From assembly GCA_964614345.1 (NCBI GenBank), contig CAZTLP010000002.1, positions 1-64,000 of the forward strand: a stretch of DNA of 64,000 nucleotides, given 5' to 3'. This stretch comes from AEGEAN-183 sp964614345 (GTDB lineage Bacteria; Pseudomonadota; Gammaproteobacteria; Magnimaribacterales; Magnimaribacteraceae). The notes under the pieces were generated by a model. That model did not search any database. It was not told the origin of the DNA and saw only the letters and a program-made list of their open reading frames with translations. Below, in pieces: positions 57,625-64,000 of the stretch (its first letter is position 1; each line of letters begins with the position of its first letter). Made by a program: the position numbers and the translations under genes.

Positions 57625-58352
57625 TATTTTTGAGCAATTAAAGTAAAGAAATTAAGGTTACTCATAACTTTTCTAATTTCTTTAAAACCAATTTCACTAA
57701 GCCTTTGACGGTGGCATTTTTCTAAATCTGTTACCAAAACCCCCTCTAAAGCATCTCTTTTTCTTGAAATTTCCATTTTTGTGTATCCATTTTTAAACTT
57801 AAAGTTGTGATGTAAGTTAAGGAGAGTCTGGTTTCTGTATTTATTATCAAAATGTGTTTTTTCAGACAAAATCAGTAGTCCATTTTTTTTCATCCCTTGG
57901 AATATCTTTTCCAACAATTCCTCTCTTTTGACGGAATCAATAAACTGTAAAACAAAATTTATAACCACTACAGATGCATCTGTAATTTGAATGGTTTCTA
58001 GATCTTGATTAATAAAGTCAACTTTATTGAAATCAATTGAATCCTTAAAGTTAGAATTACAACTGGTGATCATATCCTTAGAACTATCAACAGCATAAAT
58101 TTGTCCGTCTTTTTTCTTTATTGCCTTTAAAAGACTTAAAGTGGATGCCCCAAGTGAGCATCCCAAGTCATAACAAGAACTGTTATTCTGAAAATAACTA
58201 TTACCTAAGTTTTCAATAAGTTTTAAGCTAGATTTATAGCCTGGAACTGACCTATCTATCATGTCTTCAAAAACTTCAGTCACTTCTTCATTGAAAGAAA
58301 AAGGTAAGTCGTTAAAATTGCCTGCTTTAAAGATGTTATCTCTCTTTGCCAT
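57624..58352 (-). CDS. cmoA: Carboxy-S-adenosyl-L-methionine synthase
   Basis: The 242-residue enzyme makes carboxy-SAM from SAM and prephenate for CmoB. It has Y-D-L-G-C-S-L-G-A-S-T-L near residue 58, V-D-S-S-K-D-M near 88 and N-F-V-L-Q-F near 130, the pattern of CmoA. Its stop shares a base with the cmoB start (TAATG-like). Together they let tRNAs read codons ending in A, G and U. Confidence 0.95.
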   Translation of the reverse strand: MAKRDNIFKAGNFNDLPFSFNEEVTEVFEDMIDRSVPGYKSSLKLIENLGNSYFQNNSSCYDLGCSLGASTLSLLKAIKKKDGQIYAVDSSKDMITSCNSNFKDSIDFNKVDFINQDLETIQITDASVVVINFVLQFIDSVKREELLEKIFQGMKKNGLLILSEKTHFDNKYRNQTLLNLHHNFKFKNGYTKMEISRKRDALEGVLVTDLEKCHRQRLSEIGFKEIRKVMSNLNFFTLIAQK

Positions 58353-58379
58353 TACATTAAGTATAAAAATTAATAATCT

Positions 58380-58817
58380 ATGAATTACACCATTAAGTCA
58401 CCAGAAACTGAATCCGAGTGGGAAAGTTATTTTAACTTCAGATGGGAAAAATTAAGAAAGCCTCTTGGTATGCCAAAGGACACCCTGAAGGATGATAAGG
58501 AACAAGATAGTTGCCATCTTATTGCTGTAGATAGTGATGAAGAGGTAGTTGGAACAGGTAGATTACATTTCAACAGTGAACAAGAGGGACAAATAAGATA
58601 TATGGCAGTAAATGAGTCAATCCAAAGAAAAGGTTTGGGTTCTTCAATAGTCTTAGAATTAGAAATGATGGCTAAGAAGAAAGGAGCAAAAAAAATGGTT
58701 CTAAACGCTAGAGAAAATGCTTTAAATTTTTACTTGTCTTTAGGTTATAAAGAGATAGAACCATATGAGTCTGATACTGGCATTCCCCATACTACGATGA
58801 GTAAAGAATTAATCTAA
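58380..58817 (+). CDS. GNAT-family N-acetyltransferase
   Basis: The 145-residue protein is a compact GNAT. It has G-T-G-R-L-H near residue 55, the strand I-R-Y-M-A-V near 70, the acetyl-CoA loop Q-R-K-G-L-G-S-S near 82 and N-A-R-E-N-A-L-N-F-Y near 107-116. It resembles the ElaA/YjcF branch. The acceptor is unknown. Its stop directly abuts the convergent pyrophosphatase gene. Confidence 0.88.
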   Translation: MNYTIKSPETESEWESYFNFRWEKLRKPLGMPKDTLKDDKEQDSCHLIAVDSDEEVVGTGRLHFNSEQEGQIRYMAVNESIQRKGLGSSIVLELEMMAKKKGAKKMVLNARENALNFYLSLGYKEIEPYESDTGIPHTTMSKELI

Positions 58818-60809
58818 TTAGAGCAACGGAGCTATTACAAGGCTCACTATTGCCATTACATTGATTAAGATATTCATGGAAGGGCCAGATGTGTCCTTAA
58901 ATGGATCACCTACAGTATCTCCTACAACAGCAGCTGCGTGAGTATCGGTACCCTTTCCTCCTAGGTTGCCTTTTTCAATATATTTCTTAGCGTTGTCCCA
59001 AGCTCCTCCAGCATTTGCCATGAATAAAGCCATTAAAACACATGCCAGCAAACCACCTGCTAACATTCCACCTAAAGATTCCGGACCTAAGATAAACCCT
59101 ACTAAAGGGGGTGCAGATACGGCAATAATCCCTGGTATGAGCATTTTTTTAAGTGCTGCAGACGTAGCTATATCAACACACTTGGCGGTATCCGGCTCAG
59201 CATTTCCCTCAAGAAGACCAGGTATTTCTTTGAATTGTCTTCTTATCTCATTAATCATCTCAAAAGCAGCATCACCAACAGCTGTCATTGTTATTGAGGC
59301 TATAAGAAATGGAATAGCCCCTCCAATAAATAACCCAATTAATACCATAGGATTATCCAACAGCAATTGAAGGTCCTCCCCTCTATTTGCGGAAACTGTT
59401 GAAACAAAAGCTGCTATTATTGCCAAAGCAGCCAAAGCAGCTGCTCCTATAGCAAAACCCTTTCCTATTGCAGCAGTTGTGTTTCCCTGTTCATCTAACT
59501 CGTCAGTAATTTCTCTCGTTTCAGGGGGCATGCCTGCCATTTCTGCAATGCCTCCGGCGTTATCTGCAACTGGGCCATAGGCGTCTATAGCCATAGTTAT
59601 TCCTACTGTAGAAAGCATTCCTACTGCTGCTATTCCAACCCCATAAAGACCAGTTAGTTTTGTGGAAACGAAAATAATAAGAGCAATACAAGCAATCGGA
59701 ATTACAACAGACTGCATTCCAACAGACAAGCCTGTGATCATTACTGTTGCAGGACCTGTTTGGCCTGACTCTGCAATTTTAACTATTGGCTTTGAACCGG
59801 TGTAATATTCTGTAATTAAACCAATAACTATGCCTCCTGCAGAACCACAAACTACCGCTAACCAAATATTGCTGGCAGGTACTAAGAAATTAATCAGAAA
59901 ATAGGCTGCAGATACAAAAATAACTGGTGCTGCAATTGTTCCTATTCTCATTGCCAAAGCTGGAGATGAACTAGAAAAAATTCTGACTATAACTATGCCA
60001 ATAATTGATGAAATCAGACCTATCGAGGCTAATGCCAGTGGCAAAAACATCATACCTTCCCTATTTGCTTCTGCAATCATGGCTGAGGTTGAAGCAATTG
60101 CAATGCAGGCAACCATAGAGCCACAATAAGACTCAAAAATATCTGAACCCATCCCTGCTATATCTCCCACATTATCTCCGACATTATCGGCTATAACTCC
60201 GGGATTCCTTGGATCATCTTCTGGTATTCCAGCTTCTAACTTACCAACAAGGTCTGCTCCAACATCTGCGCTCTTTGTGTATATTCCGCCACCTACTCTT
60301 GAGAATAAGGCTACGATCGAAGCTCCCATAGCAAATCCTTCTATTGAATGAGCATCTCCACTTAAAAAATAATAAAGAGACCCTAATCCTATTAGTCCAA
60401 GAGATGCAACACAGAGCCCCATAATTGAACCCCCATAAAATGCTACTGAAAGTGCAGTTTCTGCACCAGATTCTGATGCCGCTGTTGCAGTCCTAACATT
60501 TGCTTTTGTTGCTGAGTACATTCCTATCCAACCAGCAATAGAAGAAGAAAGAGCACCTGCTAAAACAGCTGTCGCTGTATCTTGCCCCAAGGACATCCAA
60601 ACCAAAATTATCACTACAACTGCAAATATTGTTAAGTAGAGATATTCAGTTTTCATAAAAGTCATAGCCCCAAGATGGATTTGATCTCCTATCTTCTTTA
60701 CATTTTGATCTCCTTCAGGAAACCTATTAACAATAATATAAAGTCCAAGGGCCACTAAAAGACCTGCAAAACCTAATAAAGGGGGTATGGCAAGATAACT
60801 CTCTATCAT
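58818..60809 (-). CDS. hppA: Membrane pyrophosphatase, K+-dependent, probably Na+-pumping
   Basis: The 663-residue protein has about sixteen membrane helices and pumps ions with energy from pyrophosphate. Substrate motifs are D-V-G-A-D-L-V-G-K (182-190) and D-N-V-G-D-N-V-G-D (208-216). A436 and G439 in G-N-T-T-A-A-I-G-K mark the K+-dependent subfamily (K+-independent enzymes have Lys and Thr). Glu226-Ser227 in the sixth helix matches the Glu-Ser ion gate of Na+-pumping members, where plant H+ pumps have the Glu four residues later. Na+ transport is therefore likely but not proven. Confidence 0.95.
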   Translation of the reverse strand: MIESYLAIPPLLGFAGLLVALGLYIIVNRFPEGDQNVKKIGDQIHLGAMTFMKTEYLYLTIFAVVVIILVWMSLGQDTATAVLAGALSSSIAGWIGMYSATKANVRTATAASESGAETALSVAFYGGSIMGLCVASLGLIGLGSLYYFLSGDAHSIEGFAMGASIVALFSRVGGGIYTKSADVGADLVGKLEAGIPEDDPRNPGVIADNVGDNVGDIAGMGSDIFESYCGSMVACIAIASTSAMIAEANREGMMFLPLALASIGLISSIIGIVIVRIFSSSSPALAMRIGTIAAPVIFVSAAYFLINFLVPASNIWLAVVCGSAGGIVIGLITEYYTGSKPIVKIAESGQTGPATVMITGLSVGMQSVVIPIACIALIIFVSTKLTGLYGVGIAAVGMLSTVGITMAIDAYGPVADNAGGIAEMAGMPPETREITDELDEQGNTTAAIGKGFAIGAAALAALAIIAAFVSTVSANRGEDLQLLLDNPMVLIGLFIGGAIPFLIASITMTAVGDAAFEMINEIRRQFKEIPGLLEGNAEPDTAKCVDIATSAALKKMLIPGIIAVSAPPLVGFILGPESLGGMLAGGLLACVLMALFMANAGGAWDNAKKYIEKGNLGGKGTDTHAAAVVGDTVGDPFKDTSGPSMNILINVMAIVSLVIAPLL

Positions 60810-60898
60810 TATTTCTCCTTAAATCTAAAAATCTTGTTGAGAACTATTAACAGCGGCGAAGTCTACAAGATAAAGGGGGCAATTAAAATCAATCTTTA

Positions 60899-62158
60899 TC
60901 ACTCTGAATTAAAGGTCGATAAATCTAGTTCATTTTCTGATTTGGCAACAATACAGGATACTGCGGCATCCCCACATACATTAACTGCAGTCCTCATCAT
61001 GTCTAATATTCTATCAACAGCTAATATTAAACCTATAGCATCTAAGGGTAAGCCAAGAGATCCTAGGATCAAGGCTAAAGTTACAGTACCAGCAGAAGGC
61101 ACTGCTGCAGTCCCTATAGAAGTAACTATGGCCAACAATACAATTTGTCCGTATTGAACTAAAGATAAATCTACACCAACCGTACTAGCAATAAACATAG
61201 TTGCTAAGCCTTGCATAATAGCTGTTCCATCCATGTTTATAGTTGCTCCAACAGGAACAACAAAAGACGAAACATCTTTCTTAACTCCAAGATCATCTGT
61301 CACTGTTTTTAGAGTTACGGGTATCGTAGCTGCGCTTGAAGAAGTAGAAAAAGCAAACAGAGCTACATTTCTCATCTTTCGATAAAAAACAATAGGATTG
61401 AGGTTAGCAAATGTTTTAAGCATCAATGAGTAAGTAAATAAAGAATGAAAAGCTAATACAAAAATTAATAAAAGAACGTACTGAGCTAAATCACCAAAAA
61501 TATTCAGCCCTTTAGACATTACATAACTACCCATTAGGCAAAAAACACCAATGGGAGCGAAACTCATTATTAACAAAACTATCTTCAAAAAAACTGTATT
61601 AAGTCTTTCGAAGGACTTTGAAAGTCCATCAGTTAAATCATCTGTTAGATTTAAAGCTATTCCAAACAAAATACTTATAAAGACTATTCCCAACATATTA
61701 TTTTCAATAAAAGCGCCAAAAATGTTATTGGGAAAAATTCTTAAAACTGTTCCATATAAACTTGAATCACCTGCTGGAGGTAAGTATGGATCTACCGTTC
61801 CTTCGAATCCAGAAAGATTAAAAGCCCAGCCAAAAAGTAAAGCCAAACTCACTGCTATTGCGGTGGTAAACAAATAAAGTCCAATGGTTTTAGTAGCTAT
61901 AGACCCTAGTTTTACCATATTGGAAAGAGAAGATATTCCTGATACTAGTGAGAAGAAAACAAGCGGGACAACGACAAGCATTAAAAGATTCTTAAAAATC
62001 TGGCCACCCAGATTAAAAACATACTTTTCTATAACGAGCGATATATTTTCAGAAATAAATCCCGATGAGTAATAAAAAACAGAAGCAACCAGAACACCAG
62101 CCGCCATTCCAATCAAAACGTTTCTTGTGAGGTTCTTAGGGGCAGATAAAGCGTTCAT
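60899..62158 (-). CDS. Dicarboxylate/amino acid:cation symporter (DAACS/GltP-DctA type)
   Basis: The 419-residue inner-membrane carrier belongs to the glutamate/dicarboxylate symporter family. The hairpin-1 tip S-T-S-S-S-A-A-T-I-P is near residue 270 and the ion-binding N-M-D-G-T near 305, followed by the hairpin-2 region G-T-A-A-V-P-S-A-G. It imports C4-dicarboxylates, glutamate or aspartate with Na+ or H+. Its start overlaps the rubredoxin stop by four bases. The pyrophosphatase gene follows after 89 bases. Confidence 0.93.
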   Translation of the reverse strand: MNALSAPKNLTRNVLIGMAAGVLVASVFYYSSGFISENISLVIEKYVFNLGGQIFKNLLMLVVVPLVFFSLVSGISSLSNMVKLGSIATKTIGLYLFTTAIAVSLALLFGWAFNLSGFEGTVDPYLPPAGDSSLYGTVLRIFPNNIFGAFIENNMLGIVFISILFGIALNLTDDLTDGLSKSFERLNTVFLKIVLLIMSFAPIGVFCLMGSYVMSKGLNIFGDLAQYVLLLIFVLAFHSLFTYSLMLKTFANLNPIVFYRKMRNVALFAFSTSSSAATIPVTLKTVTDDLGVKKDVSSFVVPVGATINMDGTAIMQGLATMFIASTVGVDLSLVQYGQIVLLAIVTSIGTAAVPSAGTVTLALILGSLGLPLDAIGLILAVDRILDMMRTAVNVCGDAAVSCIVAKSENELDLSTFNSE

Positions 62159-62319
62159 ATTTCAACCATTTCAAAATCTTCCTTGCCTACTCCACAATCT
62201 GGACACACCCAATCTTCAGGTACATCATCCCACAAAGTTCCGGGTTCAATTCCTTCTTCTGGCCAGCCTTCTTCTTCATCATAGGTGAAACCACATACTA
62301 TGCATTCCCACTTTTTCAT
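62155..62319 (-). CDS. Rubredoxin
   Basis: The 54-residue protein is a complete single-iron rubredoxin. It starts M-K-K-W-E-C-I-V-C-G (Cys6, Cys9) and has V-C-P-D-C-G (Cys39, Cys42), giving the two C-x2-C iron ligands, with Y-D-E-E-E-G-W-P-E in between. It carries single electrons in the cytoplasm. Rubredoxins can serve AlkB-type hydroxylases or oxygen detoxification, and no such partner is nearby. Its stop overlaps the symporter start (ATGA). Confidence 0.95.
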   Translation of the reverse strand: MKKWECIVCGFTYDEEEGWPEEGIEPGTLWDDVPEDWVCPDCGVGKEDFEMVEI

Positions 62320-62425
62320 TTAATTTTACTTTTACTTATTAATAAAATGCGACATTCTAACTCAACTTTATTGGCAACCTAGACTAAAGTACTCCTTCTT
62401 TAGTGCTTAAGATAGAAAAAGTGAA

Positions 62426-63286
62426 ATGACTAACAAATTAATTGGATTAGGAAAGCTTATGAGGCTGGAAAAGCCTATTGGAACTTTTTTGCTTTTATGG
62501 CCTACTTTAAGTGCTTTCATGGTTTTGAAAGGTGGTTCGCCCACCATTAAACTTGTAATTATTTTTTGTATAGGAACTTTCTTAATGCGTTCTGCGGGTT
62601 GTGTTATTAATGATTTTTTTGATAAAGATTTTGACGGCAAGGTAGAGAGAACTAAGGAAAGGCCAATCGTTACTGGTGAGGTAAGCAGCCTTGAAGCAAT
62701 AATCCTTTTTTTTATTCTAATAGGCCTTTCAGCACTTTTATTAATTTGGACAAATAAACTTACTGTCCTTATTGCGGGCATAGGCTTACTAATTGCTGTC
62801 TTCTATCCCTTAACAAAAAGATTTTTTAAAGTCCCGCAGTTATTTTTAGGGTTGGCCTTTTCATGGGGAATATTAATGGTTTCAGCTGCAGAATTAGACA
62901 GGATCTCTTTTTCATCTTTAATCATGTTTTCGGCATGCTTTTTTTGGATATTAGCCTATGACACAGCTTATGCTCTAAGTGATAAAGAAGGAGATCTATC
63001 TATTGGCCTTAATTCTTCTGCCATAACGTTCGGAAAACACACCCCAGCTTTAATCGTTGTATTTCATTTGATATCGCTTTGTCTTTGGAGTCTTTGTGCT
63101 TTAGTAGAAAAAATGAGTCCAATTTTTTATTTAAGTATTTTTGTTTGTCTTGGTTTTGTTTTTATTCAATTTCTTCTTGTTAGAAACGAAGAACCAGATA
63201 AATGCCTCAAAGCCTTCAAACAGAATAATTGGATAGGTTTTTCTATCTTGGTAGGCACAATGCTTCCCCACATCATAGGGGTATAA
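62426..63286 (+). CDS. ubiA: 4-hydroxybenzoate polyprenyltransferase
   Basis: The 286-residue enzyme with about eight to nine membrane helices prenylates 4-hydroxybenzoate in ubiquinone synthesis. The first Asp motif N-D-F-F-D-K-D-F-D is near residue 69 and the second, D-K-E-G-D, near 192. L-M-R-L-E-K-P-I-G at the start is typical. Coq7 of the same pathway is at 25 kb. The gene follows the divergent rubredoxin by about 106 bases. Confidence 0.96.
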   Translation: MTNKLIGLGKLMRLEKPIGTFLLLWPTLSAFMVLKGGSPTIKLVIIFCIGTFLMRSAGCVINDFFDKDFDGKVERTKERPIVTGEVSSLEAIILFFILIGLSALLLIWTNKLTVLIAGIGLLIAVFYPLTKRFFKVPQLFLGLAFSWGILMVSAAELDRISFSSLIMFSACFFWILAYDTAYALSDKEGDLSIGLNSSAITFGKHTPALIVVFHLISLCLWSLCALVEKMSPIFYLSIFVCLGFVFIQFLLVRNEEPDKCLKAFKQNNWIGFSILVGTMLPHIIGV

Positions 63287-63300
63287 ACTTATATTAAAGA

Positions 63301-64000
63301 ATGAAAATAACCTTCATTGAATCTATTAAAAACGTCGATAAGTCAACCTGGGATGATTTAGTCAATTCTGACTATCCTTTTATGAAGCATTCTTTCTTGC
63401 TGTCTTTGGAAGAAAGTAAGTGTGTTGGGGAAGGAACAGGCTGGTACCCCTTTCACTTGCTTGTGAAGGAAGATGAAGATGTCATTGCATTAATGCCTAT
63501 GTACATAAAAACTGATTCCCACGGAGAGTTTATTTTTGATTGGTCATGGGCTGATGCTTTCTACAGAAATGGCTTAGATTATTACCCCAAGCTGGTAAGC
63601 GCAATTCCCTTCACTCCAGCTTCTGGTCCAAGATTGTGCCTTTTTGACGAAAGTAAAAGAATAACAATAAGTGCACTTATTAAAGAAGGTTTAGAAGAAA
63701 TTTCTACTAAACTAAATATTTCTAGTGCCCATATTCTTTTACCGGAAAAAAATGAACTAAAAGCTTACGCTGATTCCGGGTTTAGCATGAGAAGCAGCTA
63801 TTCATTTCATTGGTTTAATAACAACTACTCAGACTTCAATGATTTCCTTGATGAACTAACCTCAAGACAGAGAAAAAATTTAAAAAAAGAAAGGTCTAAA
63901 ATTTATGACCAGAACATTCAAATGGAAAGGATTTCAGGTAAAGATATAACAAAAAGCCATTGGGAGAGCTTCTTTAAATTTTATCAATTAACTTATTTAA
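63301..64000 (+). CDS. FemAB/GNAT-like protein (PF04339 type), cut by window end
   Basis: An open frame runs from ATG 63301 to the window edge with no stop, giving 233 codons. It begins M-K-I-T-F-I-E-S-I and has P-F-M-K-H-S-F-L-L-S-L-E near residue 27, G-W-Y-P-F-H near 50, F-D-W-S-W-A-D-A-F near 80 and T-P-A-S-G-P-R-L near 105. This matches, from memory, the peptidoglycan biosynthesis/recognition (FemAB-like) family of roughly 370-400 residues. The substrate is unknown. It starts 14 bases after ubiA. Confidence 0.82.
   Translation, partial: MKITFIESIKNVDKSTWDDLVNSDYPFMKHSFLLSLEESKCVGEGTGWYPFHLLVKEDEDVIALMPMYIKTDSHGEFIFDWSWADAFYRNGLDYYPKLVSAIPFTPASGPRLCLFDESKRITISALIKEGLEEISTKLNISSAHILLPEKNELKAYADSGFSMRSSYSFHWFNNNYSDFNDFLDELTSRQRKNLKKERSKIYDQNIQMERISGKDITKSHWESFFKFYQLTYL

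Overview
The window is an AT-rich, tightly packed stretch of a gammaproteobacterial chromosome. The call rests on conserved gene neighbourhoods: lptD-surA-pdxA-rsmA-apaH divergent from amgK-murU, fis-purH-purD, gmk-rpoZ-spoT-ridA-recG, rsmE-gshB-ruvX, dnaG-rpoD-tRNA-Ile2, and cmoB-cmoA. Tiny intergenic gaps, overlapping stops, missing members of normally conserved operons, and an oxygenase/amidohydrolase/MaoC gene content suggest a streamlined marine heterotroph of the SAR86 or OMG type. That placement is inference; no rRNA gene is present to settle it. I see no insertion sequence, prophage, CRISPR array or replication origin.

Layout. (1) 1-15 kb is the accessory part: a tRNA-Lys cut by the window edge; a CYP153-type P450 with its [2Fe-2S] ferredoxin; a divergent linalool-dehydratase/isomerase-like protein; a tandem-cupin lipoprotein; a metal-dependent amidohydrolase; a GH5-like TIM barrel; an SDR with a changed active site; a 2H phosphoesterase; two adjacent Fe/2-oxoglutarate dioxygenases; a second SDR; a DUF1330 protein; a PHP phosphoesterase; and a YeiH-type transporter. 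It reads as a set of oxidative catabolic functions for hydrophobic or terpenoid-like substrates. (2) 15-21 kb, minus strand: tRNA-Ile2, rpoD, dnaG, ruvX, gshB, rsmE. (3) 21-26 kb, plus strand: a SixA-like phosphatase, fis, purH, purD, coq7 and a small RRM protein. (4) 26-33 kb, minus strand: amgK-murU-rpe-trpEGDC and two small genes. (5) 33-41 kb, plus strand: envelope biogenesis (lptD, surA), then pdxA, rsmA, apaH, cca and a pteridine-reductase-like SDR. (6) 41-44.5 kb: an acyl-CoA-type cluster (phosphotransferase, two MaoC proteins, an MFS carrier). (7) 44.5-51 kb: folK-folB-tsaD divergent from rpsU-yqeY, then paired secreted amidohydrolases with ribE and pyrE. (8) 51-58 kb: gmk-rpoZ-spoT-ridA-recG and cmoAB. 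(9) 58-64 kb: a GNAT, a membrane pyrophosphatase, a dicarboxylate symporter, rubredoxin, ubiA, and a FemAB-like gene cut by the right edge.

No stretch longer than 300 bases lacks a gene. Most core genes look intact. I did not find an obviously new multi-gene machine such as a defence system. The best second-look items are: the CYP153/Ldi-like neighbourhood; several enzymes that have lost standard catalytic residues (SDR at 8243, amidohydrolase at 47131, HD region of Cca); a three-cysteine LptD; a pyrophosphatase with sodium-pump signatures; a 17-bp palindrome between amgK and lptD; and a terminator-like hairpin in front of tsaD.
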